DNA of 64,000 nucleotides from DASUAS01 sp963720765 (GCA_963720765.1 CAVRGS010000007.1:165309-229308); one strand, 5' to 3'; shown: positions 48,999-57,649, counted from the stretch's first letter. Translations and numbers: made by a program. Notes: generated by a model from the letters alone, not told the origin.

Positions 48999-49616
48999 TC
49001 ACGAGCTCAGACGATCGAGTGCGCGGTTGAGCGCGAGCACGTTGACCGTCTTCTCGCCCAGCACCCCGAGGGTGCGGTCCGAGGTGTTGTCGTCGATCGC
49101 CTGCTGCACCTTCGCCAGCGGGATCCCCCGCTGCTCGGCGATCCGCGGGGCCTGCAGCCGTGCGTTCGCCACCGAGATGTCGGGGTCGAGTCCCGATGCC
49201 GACGCGGTCACCGCGTCGACCGGCACCTGCGCGTCCGCTGCGAGGCCGTTGAGCTTCCGGTACGCCTTCACCCGCTGCGCGACCAGCTTCAGGAAGTCGG
49301 GGTTCGTCGGGCCGAGGTTGGAGCCGCTGCTGGAGGTCGGGTCGTAGCCGGCAGTCGTGTCGCCCGACGCGCCGGCCGCCGCCGACGGCCGGGACTGGAA
49401 GTACTTCGCGATCGGCTTGCCCTTCGCGTCGGTGAATGCCTGGCCGATGAGCGATGACCCGATCTTCTTGCCGTTCTGTTCCACGATCGAGCCTTCGGCC
49501 TGGTCGTGGAATGCGAGCTGGCCGATGCCGGTGATCACCAGCGGGAACACCAGCCCGAAGACGACGGTGAACACCACCATCGAGATGACGGCTGGGACGA
49601 GTTGACGACGCATCAC
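48999..49616 (-). CDS. kdpC: KdpC potassium-transporting ATPase subunit
   Basis: A 205-residue subunit with one N-terminal TM helix (LVPAVISMVVFTVVFGLVFPLVITG) and an extracytoplasmic domain with SLIGQAFTDAKGKPIAKYFQSRPSAA and YDPTSSSGSNLGPTNPDFL, and VTASASGLDPDISVANA, the standard KdpC motifs. It assembles with KdpFAB as a high-affinity K+ pump. Start is either the GTG at 49616 (GTGA overlap with kdpB) or the ATG at 49613. Confidence 0.95.
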   Translation of the reverse strand: MMRRQLVPAVISMVVFTVVFGLVFPLVITGIGQLAFHDQAEGSIVEQNGKKIGSSLIGQAFTDAKGKPIAKYFQSRPSAAAGASGDTTAGYDPTSSSGSNLGPTNPDFLKLVAQRVKAYRKLNGLAADAQVPVDAVTASASGLDPDISVANARLQAPRIAEQRGIPLAKVQQAIDDNTSDRTLGVLGEKTVNVLALNRALDRLSS

Positions 49617-51679
49617 TTCACCCCCAGTGCCGTGAGCACCATGTCGATGAGCTTGATCCCGATGAACGGCGCGATCACACCGCCGGCTCCGTAGATCAAG
49701 AGATTCCGGCGCAGCAGCTGCGCGGCACCAGTGGGCACGAACTTGACCCCGCGCAACGCGAGCGGGATCAGCATCACGATGATCAGCGCATTGAAGATGA
49801 CCGCGGCGAGGATCGCCGAGCGCGGGCTCTGCAGGTCCATCACATTGAGGTCGTTCAGCACGCTCACGCTGGCGAAGCCCGCGAACATCGCAGGGATGAT
49901 GGCGAAGTACTTCGCCACGTCGTTGGCGATCGAGAACGTGGTGAGCGAGCCGCGGGTGATGAGCAGCTGCTTGCCGATCTCGACGATGTCGATGAGCTTC
50001 GTCGGGTCGGAGTCGAGGTCGACCATGTTCCCGGCTTCCTTCGCCGCCTGCGTGCCGGTGTTCATGGCCACGCCGACATCGGCCTGCGCGAGCGCGGGCG
50101 CGTCGTTGGTGCCGTCGCCCGTCATCGCAACCAGGTGACCACCTCGCTGCTCGGCCTTGATCAGCTCCATCTTGTCTTCGGGCGTCGCCTCGGCCAGGAA
50201 GTCGTCGACTCCCGCCTCCTGCGCGATCACCGCCGCGGTGCGCGGGTTGTCACCGGTGATCATCACCGTGCGGATGCCCATACGGCGCAGGTCGGCGAAC
50301 CGCTCGGCGATGCCGGGCTTGACGATGTCCTTGAGGTAGATCACGCCCAGCGCGCGCGGGGGAACGGAGGACTGCTCCCCCAGCACGCCGGCCTCGGCGA
50401 CGACCAGGGGGGTGCCGCCTTGCGCCGAGATCGAGTCGACCGCCTCCCCCAGCTGTGTCGAGACGGAGCCGCCCTGCTCCTCGACCCAGCGCCGCACCGA
50501 GTCGGCCGCGCCCTTGCGCACCGCGCGACCGTCCATGTCGACGCCGCTCATCCGGGTCTGCGCGGTGAACGCGATGAGCTCCGCGCCCACCAGCTCGCGC
50601 TCGCGCAGGCCGTAGCGGTCTTTGGCCAGCACCACGATCGACCGGCCTTCGGGTGTCTCGTCGGCCAGGCTCGAGAGCTGGGCCGCGTCGGCGAGCTCCT
50701 GCTCGCTCACCCCGTCGACGGGGAGGAAGGCGTCGGCCTGCCGGTTGCCGAAGGTGATGGTGCCGGTCTTGTCGAGGAGCAGCGTGGCGCAGTCGCCCGC
50801 CGCCTCGACGGCACGACCGCTCATCGCCAGCACGTTGCGGCGCACGAGCCGGTCCATGCCCGCGATGCCGATTGCCGACAGGAGCCCGCCGATCGTCGTG
50901 GGGATGAGGCACACGAGGAGCGCGACCAGCACGATCACGCTCTGCTCGGCGTCGGCGTAGATGGCGAAGGGCTGCAGCGTCACGGTGGCGAGCAGGAAGA
51001 TGATCGTCAGCCCGGCCAACAGGATGTTCAGCGCGATCTCGTTGGGCGTCTTCTTCCGCTCCGATCCCTCGACGAGGGCAATCATCCGGTCGATGAACGT
51101 CTCACCGGGACGAGCGGTGATGCGCACCACGATCTCGTCGGACAGCACGCGCGTGCCGCCGGTGACGGCGGACCGGTCACCCCCCGACTCGCGGATCACC
51201 GGTGCGGATTCGCCGGTGATCGCCGACTCGTCGACGCTGGCGATCCCTTCGATGATCTCGCCATCGCTGGGGATCACCTCGCCCGCCGCCACCACGACCT
51301 CGTCACCGAGATCGAGCGCGGTGCTCGGCACCTCCTCGAGGAGATCACCGACTCGACGGCGGGCGACCGTCTCGGCACGCGTCTTGCGCAGCGTGTCGGC
51401 CTGTGCCTTGCCGCGTCCCTCGGCCACCGCCTCGGCGAAGTTCGCGAACAACACGGTGAACCAGAGGAACAACGCGACCAGCCCGGCGAACACGTTCTCG
51501 TCGTGGGACGACGAGCCGAGATCCTTGACGAAGAGGATGGTCGTGAGCACGGAGCCGATGCCGACCACGAACATCACCGGGTTCTTCATGAGGGTCCGGG
51601 GGCTGAGCTTGATGATGCTGTCGCCGACTGCCCGTCGCAGGATCTCGGGCTCGACCAGCTTGCGCTTCTCGTCAGTCAT
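49613..51679 (-). CDS. kdpB: KdpB potassium-transporting P-type ATPase
   Basis: A 688-residue P-type ATPase, the energising subunit. Motifs: actuator loop SAITGESAPVIRESG, phosphorylation site LLLDKTGTITFGNRQADAF, nucleotide-domain KGAADSVRRWV, and the hinge MTGDGTNDAPALAQADVGVAMNTG. Seven TM helices as in the family. ATG 51679 is 10 bp after the kdpA stop. Length is normal. Confidence 0.97.
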   Translation of the reverse strand: MTDEKRKLVEPEILRRAVGDSIIKLSPRTLMKNPVMFVVGIGSVLTTILFVKDLGSSSHDENVFAGLVALFLWFTVLFANFAEAVAEGRGKAQADTLRKTRAETVARRRVGDLLEEVPSTALDLGDEVVVAAGEVIPSDGEIIEGIASVDESAITGESAPVIRESGGDRSAVTGGTRVLSDEIVVRITARPGETFIDRMIALVEGSERKKTPNEIALNILLAGLTIIFLLATVTLQPFAIYADAEQSVIVLVALLVCLIPTTIGGLLSAIGIAGMDRLVRRNVLAMSGRAVEAAGDCATLLLDKTGTITFGNRQADAFLPVDGVSEQELADAAQLSSLADETPEGRSIVVLAKDRYGLRERELVGAELIAFTAQTRMSGVDMDGRAVRKGAADSVRRWVEEQGGSVSTQLGEAVDSISAQGGTPLVVAEAGVLGEQSSVPPRALGVIYLKDIVKPGIAERFADLRRMGIRTVMITGDNPRTAAVIAQEAGVDDFLAEATPEDKMELIKAEQRGGHLVAMTGDGTNDAPALAQADVGVAMNTGTQAAKEAGNMVDLDSDPTKLIDIVEIGKQLLITRGSLTTFSIANDVAKYFAIIPAMFAGFASVSVLNDLNVMDLQSPRSAILAAVIFNALIIVMLIPLALRGVKFVPTGAAQLLRRNLLIYGAGGVIAPFIGIKLIDMVLTALGVK

Positions 51680-51689
51680 GTCATCGACC

Positions 51690-53408
51690 TCAGTGCAGGA
51701 TCTCGAGCTGCTCGACGATGGGGCCGAGTGCGAGGGCGGGCAAGAAGGTCAGCGCACCGACGACCACGATCACGCCGATGACCAGCACCACGAACAGGGG
51801 CGTGTGCGTCGGGAACGTCCCCGCCGACCGCGGCACCTTCTGCTTGCGCACCAGCGACCCGGCCAGCGCGAGCGTCGGGATGATCAGGAAGAACCGCCCG
51901 AACAACATGGCGATGGCAAGCGTGCTGTTCATCCACGCGGTGTTCCCGGTCAGGCCGGCGAACGCCGACCCGTTGTTGTTGCCCGCCGAGGTGAAGGCGT
52001 AGAGCAGCTCGCTGAAGCCGTGGGCGCCGGGGTTGAAGATCGAGACGTCCTTGACCGAACCCACGAACACGGACCCGGCGGTGAACCCGAGGACCACGAT
52101 CGGCATCACCAGGATGTAGATGGCCACGAGCTTCACGTCGACCGCCTGGATCTTCTTCCCCAGGTACTCCGGTGTTCGTCCGACCATCAGGCCGGCGATG
52201 AACACGGCGAGGATCGCCATCACCAGCAGGCCGTTGAGCCCGACGCCGACACCTCCCGGGCTCATCTCACCGAGCTTCATGTTCACCATGGCGACGAGTC
52301 CGCCGGCCGGCGTGTAGCTGTCGTGCATCGAGTTGACCGAGCCGTTCGACGTCCCGGTCGTCGACGCCCCCCACAGCGCCGAGGACGCCGCCCCGAAGCG
52401 CAGTTCCTTTCCTTCGAGGTTGCCGCCCGGCGAGGTGCCGGTGACGGTCTGGGTGACGCCCTGGGCGTCGAGCTTCTCGTTGCCACCGGTCTCGAGGTAC
52501 TGGAGGGTGACCGCGGCACCGAACCAGAGCACGGCCATCACCGCCACCACGGCGTAGCCCTGACGCTTGTCCTTCACCATGCGCCCGAAGGTGAACGCGA
52601 GCGCGAACGGGATGAGCAGGATCGAGTAGAGCTCGAGGAAGTCGCTGAACTTCGTCGGGTTCTCGAACGGGTGGGCGGAGTTCACGTTGAAGAACCCGCC
52701 GCCGTTGGTGCCGAGCATCTTGATCGATTCCTGGCTGGCCACCGGTCCGCCCGGGATCTTCTGCGTGGCGCCGGCCACGGTGTGCACGTCGGTGAAGCCG
52801 TGGAGGTTCTGGATCACCCCCGTCGCGATCAGGGCGATCGCGAACACGAACGCGATCGGGAGCAGGATGCGCAAGGCGGTGCGGATCAGGTCGACCCAGA
52901 AGTTGCCGATCGTGCGCTGCCCGGCGCGGGACAGGCCACGGATCAGTGCGACCATGACGGCCATCCCCGCCGCCGCGGACACGAAATTCTGGACCGTGAG
53001 GCCCGCCATCTGCGTGAGGTGGCTGAGCGTCGACTCGCCGCCGTAGTTCTGCCAGTTGGTGTTGGTGACGAAGCTGACCGCGGTGTTGAACGCCAGCGCG
53101 GGCGTGACGTTCACCATGTCGGTGGGGTTGAACGGCAGATCGCCCTGCAGCCGCTGCATCACGTAGAGCAGCAGCACACCCACGACGCTGAACGCGAGGA
53201 ACGACAGCGCGTAGATGTTCCAGCGCTGCTCACGGTCGGGATCGACGCGACAGAGCCGGTAGATGAACCGCTCGACCGGGCCGAAGACGCGGTCGAGCCG
53301 CGACGGACCACCCTCGTAGACGTGGGCGATGTAGCGGCCCAAGGGCGGTGCCGTCACCGCGAGCACGATGATCAGCGCGATGAGTTGTCCCCATGCGGCG
53401 AAGGTCAT
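51690..53408 (-). CDS. kdpA: KdpA potassium-transporting ATPase channel-like subunit
   Basis: A 572-residue membrane protein of the SKT superfamily with four pore loops carrying selectivity-filter glycines: SFVTNTNWQNYGGES, LGTNGGGFFNVNSAHPFENP, SALWGASTTGTSNGSVN and SAGNNNGSAFAGLTGNTAW. It is the K+ entry path of the KdpFABC pump. ATG 53408 overlaps the stop of kdpF by one base (TGATG). Confidence 0.97.
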   Translation of the reverse strand: MTFAAWGQLIALIIVLAVTAPPLGRYIAHVYEGGPSRLDRVFGPVERFIYRLCRVDPDREQRWNIYALSFLAFSVVGVLLLYVMQRLQGDLPFNPTDMVNVTPALAFNTAVSFVTNTNWQNYGGESTLSHLTQMAGLTVQNFVSAAAGMAVMVALIRGLSRAGQRTIGNFWVDLIRTALRILLPIAFVFAIALIATGVIQNLHGFTDVHTVAGATQKIPGGPVASQESIKMLGTNGGGFFNVNSAHPFENPTKFSDFLELYSILLIPFALAFTFGRMVKDKRQGYAVVAVMAVLWFGAAVTLQYLETGGNEKLDAQGVTQTVTGTSPGGNLEGKELRFGAASSALWGASTTGTSNGSVNSMHDSYTPAGGLVAMVNMKLGEMSPGGVGVGLNGLLVMAILAVFIAGLMVGRTPEYLGKKIQAVDVKLVAIYILVMPIVVLGFTAGSVFVGSVKDVSIFNPGAHGFSELLYAFTSAGNNNGSAFAGLTGNTAWMNSTLAIAMLFGRFFLIIPTLALAGSLVRKQKVPRSAGTFPTHTPLFVVLVIGVIVVVGALTFLPALALGPIVEQLEILH

Positions 53409-53497
53409 CAGAACCGCTCCGGGAACAGGAGCGCTGCGACCAGGTACACCGCCAGGAGGACCGCGAGCACCAGACCGACGATGTTCTCGGCGTTCAC
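53408..53497 (-). CDS. kdpF: KdpF small membrane subunit
   Basis: A 29-residue ORF (GTG 53497) with a single TM helix: NAENIVGLVLAVLLAVYLVAALLFPERF. KdpF of this length and motif (YLVxALxxPERF) stabilises the KdpABC complex. It is placed between the short upstream ORF and kdpA with a 1-bp overlap, as in other kdpFABC operons. Confidence 0.93.
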   Translation of the reverse strand: MNAENIVGLVLAVLLAVYLVAALLFPERF

Positions 53498-53640
53498 TGC
53501 ACCACCGTCGGTTCTGCGGTCTCGGCGCGGTCCGTGTCCTCGAGCTCGTCGGGTCCGATGATCCGGTCGCAACCCCACACGAACGCCACGCACAACCCGA
53601 AGAAGGCCAACACCGTCACGACCACCAACACGTCTGCCAT
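53494..53640 (-). CDS. Small membrane protein leading the kdp operon
   Basis: A 48-residue ORF from ATG 53640 with one hydrophobic helix (DVLVVVTVLAFFGLCVAFVWGCDRII) followed by an acidic tail (GPDELEDTDRAETAEPTVVQ). It overlaps kdpF by 4 bp, so it is probably co-translated. Similar short ORFs precede kdpF in other actinobacteria. The role is unknown; it may be an additional small pump subunit. Confidence 0.7.
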   Translation of the reverse strand: MADVLVVVTVLAFFGLCVAFVWGCDRIIGPDELEDTDRAETAEPTVVQ

Positions 53641-53679
53641 GGGTCCGTGGTACTCCCCCATCCGAGCGCCGAACAGGGC

Positions 53680-53716
53680 CTTGATGCCTTCTTGACGCGC
53701 GCGCCGAGAACCTTGA
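53680..53716 (-). promoter_or_regulatory. Candidate KdpE-binding repeats upstream of the kdp operon
   Basis: On the plus strand CTTGATGC at 53680 and CTTGACGC at 53691 are 11 bp apart, and CTTGACGC recurs at 53712 (21 bp further). Eleven-bp-spaced direct repeats suit an OmpR-type regulator such as KdpE. They lie 40-76 bp upstream of the first kdp ORF, in the divergent promoter region shared with the DUF4118 gene. Confidence 0.5.
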
Positions 53717-53762
53717 CGCCGCGTGGATATCGCTCGCGGCCGCGCGGGCGTACAACAGAGAC

Positions 53763-54521
53763 ATGGCACGACGAACCCCTGCTCCAGACGACATGTCCCG
53801 GGCCCTCGGGCTCGTGATCGCAGCGTTCGGACCGCTCCTCGTGGCCGGGCTGCTGGTGCCCTTCCGCGAGGATCTCGCGAGCGCCAACGTGGTGTTGGTG
53901 TTCGTGCTCGTCGTGGTGTTCGGCGCGGCAGTGGGCACGCGCTGGAGTGGCGCGCTCGGCGCGGTCGTCGCCGCGATGTCCTACGACTTCTTCTTCACCC
54001 GGCCGTACCAGTCGCTGAAGATCGACAACGCCAACGACTTCGAGACGACCGTGCTGCTCCTCGCGATCGGGTTGGTCGTGGCCGAGCTCGTTGCGTTCAC
54101 CCGCCGGCACCGGGCCCACGCGGCAACGCGCGGCGACGAGATCCAGATGCTGCGCCGTACGGCCGAGCTGGTGGCGTCCGGAGCGAACACCGACGACGTC
54201 CGTGAGACCGTGCGGGGTGAGCTCGTCGAGCTGCTGTCGCTGGTCGAGTGCCGCTACGAGCCCGCGCCGGTCGCCTCGACGCTCCCGCGCATCGAACGCT
54301 CGGGTGCAGTCGAGGGCGAGCACCGACGGTGGATCGGCGGCGAGTTCACGCTGCCCGGCCTCGGCGCCGAGATACCCGTCGCCGCGCGCGGCCGCACCTA
54401 CGGACGATTCGTGCTGATCCCGAGCCTGTCGACCGGGGTGTCCATCGAAGAGCGCATCGTCGCGGTGGCCCTCGCCGACCAGTTCGGGGCTGCGCTCGCG
54501 GTCGAGGCTTCCGCGGCCTAG
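53763..54521 (+). CDS. DUF4118-domain membrane protein, KdpD sensor-like, divergent from kdp
   Basis: A 252-residue protein with the four-helix DUF4118 module that KdpD carries in its membrane part (LGLVIAAFGPLLVAGLLVPF, VVLVFVLVVVFGAAVGTRWS, the signature YDFFFTRPYQSLKIDNANDF, VLLLAIGLVVAELVAFTRR), followed by a GAF-like cytoplasmic domain (residues about 120-250). It has no HisKA or ATPase domains. It is transcribed divergently from kdpFABCDE across 122 bp. It may be a modulator or second sensor for the Kdp system. ATG 53763. Confidence 0.85.
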   Translation: MARRTPAPDDMSRALGLVIAAFGPLLVAGLLVPFREDLASANVVLVFVLVVVFGAAVGTRWSGALGAVVAAMSYDFFFTRPYQSLKIDNANDFETTVLLLAIGLVVAELVAFTRRHRAHAATRGDEIQMLRRTAELVASGANTDDVRETVRGELVELLSLVECRYEPAPVASTLPRIERSGAVEGEHRRWIGGEFTLPGLGAEIPVAARGRTYGRFVLIPSLSTGVSIEERIVAVALADQFGAALAVEASAA

Positions 54522-54531
54522 ACCTGCTCTT

Positions 54532-54897
54532 CTAGAGCAGGCCCGCGAGCGCGAACCCGGCGGTGGCCGCGAGCAGACCGGCCGCGACGCTCCCGAGCGC
54601 GTTGCACCACGCGGCACGCGTCGCACGCGCTTCGAACAACCCGAAGGTGTCGTAGGAGAACGACGAGAACGTCGTGTAGGCGCCGATGAAGCCGGTGCCG
54701 ACGACCGTGCGGATGTCGGGATCGAGTCCCTGGTAGATGAACAGTCCCGCCACCAGACCGAGCGCGAACGATCCAGTGACGTTGACGACCACGGTGCCGT
54801 ACGGGAAGCGCGACACCGCGCGGGACTGCACGAGGCCGTGCACCCCGTAGCGACCGAGCGCGCCGAGCGCGCCGGCCAACGCGACCAGCCCCAGCAT
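54532..54897 (-). CDS. crcB: Fluoride channel CrcB/FluC, subunit 1
   Basis: A 121-residue four-TM protein of the Fluc family. Motifs: GALGRYGVHGLV, YGTVVVNVTGSFALGLVAGL (with the N in GTxxVN), GFIGAYTTFSSFSYDTF (with the TFSSF motif). Fluc proteins export F-. Actinobacteria often use two different Fluc subunits as heterodimers. The ATG at 54897 overlaps the stop of the second subunit by one base (TGATG). Confidence 0.94.
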   Translation of the reverse strand: MLGLVALAGALGALGRYGVHGLVQSRAVSRFPYGTVVVNVTGSFALGLVAGLFIYQGLDPDIRTVVGTGFIGAYTTFSSFSYDTFGLFEARATRAAWCNALGSVAAGLLAATAGFALAGLL

Positions 54898-55310
54898 CAG
54901 TCGTCCTGCTCCGGGTCGAACACGGGGACCGGACGGTGCAGGACCCGACGCGCGCCGGCGACGCCGAGCGCAACCGCCGCGAGCCCGGCCACGAGGCTCA
55001 CGACCAGGTAGGCGGCCGCCAGGCCGCCGTCACCGTCTCGGGTGAGCAGCACGGTCTCGACCATCCAGCTCGAGAAGGTGGTCAGCCCTCCGCAGATGCC
55101 GACGGCCACGAACGCGCGCGCGACGCCGGCCGCGGCGCGTTCGTCGGCCCACACCACGACCGCGATCCCGAGCACGAGTGAGCCGACGACGTTGGCGCCG
55201 AACGTCGCCCACGGGAACCGTCCGCTCCCCACCGGCTCGGCGAGGGCGAGCTCGTAGCGCGCCATGGTTCCGAGCGCGCCGCCGATTGCCACCGCCACGA
55301 GCATCCACAT
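54897..55310 (-). CDS. crcB: Fluoride channel CrcB/FluC, subunit 2
   Basis: A 137-residue Fluc subunit: VAIGGALGTMARYELALAE, FPWATFGANVVGSLVLGIAVV, GICGGLTTFSSWMVETVLL. It has a longer C-terminal tail than subunit 1 (RRVLHRPVPVFDPEQDD). ATG 55310 (MWMLVAV) is chosen. The adjoining pair and its one-base overlap suggest obligate heterodimers. No room exists for a fluoride riboswitch: the MFS gene ends 28 bp upstream. Confidence 0.92.
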   Translation of the reverse strand: MWMLVAVAIGGALGTMARYELALAEPVGSGRFPWATFGANVVGSLVLGIAVVVWADERAAAGVARAFVAVGICGGLTTFSSWMVETVLLTRDGDGGLAAAYLVVSLVAGLAAVALGVAGARRVLHRPVPVFDPEQDD

Positions 55311-55338
55311 GCGGTGCCCGGACGTCACAGGGGTGACG

Positions 55339-56910
55339 CTACGCGCCGAGGATCTCGTACTCGCTGATCTCGCGCGCTTCCTCTTCGTCGTCGTGGGTCG
55401 CGAACTCGTCGTGGCCGTGCGCAGGGAGGAATCGCCAGGCGATGATCGCGGCCAGGACGATGAACGCCGCCGCGATCGGATACGTGATCCGCATGGCGTC
55501 GACGAAGGCGTCGTGAGACAGCTGCACGAGCGCGGCGCCCTGCTTGGCAGGGAGCCGGTTGGCCAGTTCGAGCGCGCGCCCGACCGAGTCGTGCAGGGCA
55601 GCCGACGAAGCAGCAGAGAGATTGGCCGCCTTGTCGGCGTAGTGGTGATACGCGGCGAGGAACACGCTCCCGATGATGGCGACACCGAGCGCCCCACCGG
55701 TCTGGCGCGTGGTGTCGTTGATCGCCGACCCCACGCCGGCCCGGCTCGGGGGCAGCGACCCCATGATCGATTCGGTCGCGGGGGCCGAGGTGAGTCCGAG
55801 TCCGACGCCGAACAGGAAGCGCACCGCGCAGCCCCCGACGAACGACGACATGATCATGTCGGACGCGTAGCAGAGCATCGCCAGCGCGGCGATGAGCAGC
55901 CCCAGCACGACAACCCACTTCGTGCCCCAGCGGCGCACGAGACGTGGGGCGTTCGGCGACACGACCATCATCGCGATCGCCACCGGCATGGCGAGCAGGC
56001 CGGCCTCGAGCGGCGAGTACCCGAGGACGAACTGGAAGTACTGGATCAGCAGGAACACCGAGCCGTACAACGCGAACGACGTGAGCGTGAGCACGCTGGA
56101 TGCGGCCGAGAACCGGGCGTTGCGGAACACTCGCACATCGATCATCGGCTCCTTCGCGCGCATCTCCCAGAGGGCGAACACGGTGAGCAGCAACAGGCCG
56201 GCGAAGAACGAGGCGACCACCGCGGGCGCCGTCCACCCCTTGTCGGGCGCTTGGATGATGGCGTAGAGCAGCGCAACGAGGGTGAGGATCGAGAGCAGCG
56301 CACCGATCGGGTCGAGCGGTCGGTTGTCGGGGTCACGCGAGGTCGGGATGAAGAAGTACCCCATCACCAGCGCCGCCGCGCAGATCGGCACGTTCACGAA
56401 GAAGACCGAACCCCAGTAGAAGTGCTCGACCAGGATGCCCCCGAGCATCGGCCCGAGCGCGACGCCGATCCCCGAGACACCGGCCCACACCCCGATCGCC
56501 TTGGCCCGTTCCCTCCCCGTGAAGGTGTTGGTGAGGATCGACAGCGTGGTGGGGAAGATGAGCGCGGCGCCGATGCCCATGAGTCCGCGCGCCATGATGA
56601 GCATCGCGGGCGTGGTGGCCAAGGAGGCGAGCCCCGAGCACCCTCCGAACAGCAGGAGGCCGACGGTCAGGGCGCCCTTGCGTCCGTACTTGTCGCCGAG
56701 CGCGCCCGCGGTGAGCAGCAGACTCGCGAACACGATGACGTAGGAGTCGATGATCCACTGGAGGTCGGAGCCGCTGGCGCCGAGATCCCGGACGATGGTG
56801 GGGAGCGCGACGTTGAGGATCGAGTTGTCGACCGTGATGACGATCAACGACATGCAGAGGACGGCCAGCGTGTACCAACGACGCTCGTAGGCCTTCTCCG
56901 CGCTGAGCAT
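55339..56910 (-). CDS. MFS multidrug transporter, DHA2 (EmrB/QacA) type
   Basis: A 523-residue transporter with 14 predicted TM helices. Motifs: LIVITVDNSILNVALPTIVRDL (motif D1), GDKYGRKGALTVGLLLFGG (motif A), GLMGIGAALIFPTTLSIL (motif B), GVALGPMLGGILVEHFYWGSVFF (motif C). It probably pumps cationic or lipophilic drugs using protons. ATG 56910. The C-terminus is acidic (HDDEEEAREISEYEILGA). A divergent TetR regulator with a perfect palindrome between them suggests drug-induced expression. Confidence 0.95.
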   Translation of the reverse strand: MLSAEKAYERRWYTLAVLCMSLIVITVDNSILNVALPTIVRDLGASGSDLQWIIDSYVIVFASLLLTAGALGDKYGRKGALTVGLLLFGGCSGLASLATTPAMLIMARGLMGIGAALIFPTTLSILTNTFTGRERAKAIGVWAGVSGIGVALGPMLGGILVEHFYWGSVFFVNVPICAAALVMGYFFIPTSRDPDNRPLDPIGALLSILTLVALLYAIIQAPDKGWTAPAVVASFFAGLLLLTVFALWEMRAKEPMIDVRVFRNARFSAASSVLTLTSFALYGSVFLLIQYFQFVLGYSPLEAGLLAMPVAIAMMVVSPNAPRLVRRWGTKWVVVLGLLIAALAMLCYASDMIMSSFVGGCAVRFLFGVGLGLTSAPATESIMGSLPPSRAGVGSAINDTTRQTGGALGVAIIGSVFLAAYHHYADKAANLSAASSAALHDSVGRALELANRLPAKQGAALVQLSHDAFVDAMRITYPIAAAFIVLAAIIAWRFLPAHGHDEFATHDDEEEAREISEYEILGA

Positions 56911-56947
56911 GCCGTGCCGCCCGGCCCCTTCTCCCCCGCTGCTACTA

Positions 56948-56963
56948 TTAACTACCTAGTTAA
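56948..56963. promoter_or_regulatory. TetR operator: perfect 7-2-7 palindrome TTAACTA-CC-TAGTTAA
   Basis: The 16-base perfect inverted repeat TTAACTACCTAGTTAA lies in the 78-bp gap between the divergent MFS and TetR genes, 25 bp upstream of the TetR GTG. It is unusually AT-rich for this genome. This matches a TetR dimer site controlling both genes. Confidence 0.8.
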
Positions 56964-56988
56964 CAACTTTACCCGGCGGAGCGACGAC

Positions 56989-57573
56989 GTGGCAAACCGC
57001 GATCCCGAGGCCACCAAGGCACGGATCCTCGCCGCCGCAGTGCGCGAGTTCTCGGCCAAGGGGATCTCCGGAGCGCGGGTCGATTCCATCGCCGAACGGG
57101 CGCGCGTCAACAAGCGGATGCTGTACTACTACTTCGAGTCGAAGGAGGGTCTGTTCCGCGAGATCCTCCGGCGCCGTCTGGCCGAAGGCGCGGAGAAGCT
57201 GCGCGCCAGCAACGTGTCCGACCCCGACCGGCTCGCCGAGCGCACCGCGCGCCTCCCCGGCCAACGGGAGTACACGCGCCTCACCATGTGGGAGGCGCTC
57301 GAGACGGACACCGACCGTCCGGTCAACGAAGAAGAGCGGCGCGCGCTCTACACCGACTGGGTGGATGCCGTGCGAGAGGAACAACGCGCGGGCCGGATCC
57401 CCGACGATCTCGACGCCGCGCAGCTCGTGCTCAGCGAGGTGTGCCTCACCATGGGGCCGTTCCTCCTCCCCCAGCTGACCCACCTGGTCACCGGGAAGTC
57501 GGTGAAGGACCCGGAATTCCTGGCCCAACGCGAGGAGTTCCTCCGCACGATCGGGCAGCGGCTCGCGACCTGA
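56989..57573 (+). CDS. TetR-family transcriptional regulator
   Basis: A 194-residue regulator with an N-terminal HTH: ATKARILAAAVREFSAKGISGARVDSIAERARVNKRMLYYYFESKEGLF. The C-terminal all-helical domain binds an unknown effector. GTG 56989 (VANRDPEATK) follows GGCGGAGCG. It is divergent from the MFS exporter and likely represses it and itself via the palindrome at 56948-56963. Confidence 0.93.
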   Translation: MANRDPEATKARILAAAVREFSAKGISGARVDSIAERARVNKRMLYYYFESKEGLFREILRRRLAEGAEKLRASNVSDPDRLAERTARLPGQREYTRLTMWEALETDTDRPVNEEERRALYTDWVDAVREEQRAGRIPDDLDAAQLVLSEVCLTMGPFLLPQLTHLVTGKSVKDPEFLAQREEFLRTIGQRLAT

Positions 57574-57583
57574 CGCACGCGCA

Positions 57584-57630
57584 AAAGGTAGCGACCCGTT
57601 TCAGCCGACCTGAAACGAATCGCTACCTTT
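57584..57630. terminator. Long bidirectional stem-loop between convergent genes
   Basis: Outer arms AAAGGTAGCGA (57584-57594) and TCGCTACCTTT (57620-57630) are perfectly complementary; an inner pair CGTTTCAG/CTGAAACG adds 8 bp after a CC/AA mismatch, with a 5-base loop. The stem is flanked by A and T runs on both sides, lies 10 bp past the TetR stop and 19 bp before the thiolase stop, and so can end both transcripts. It might also be a genome-wide repeat. Confidence 0.75.
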
Positions 57631-57649
57631 AGGCGGTGCTGGAGTCGGG

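Noticed and set aside
55311..55338. Fluoride (crcB) riboswitch before the fluoride channel genes
   Set aside because: Only 28 bp separate the channel gene from the MFS stop codon, too short for the aptamer.
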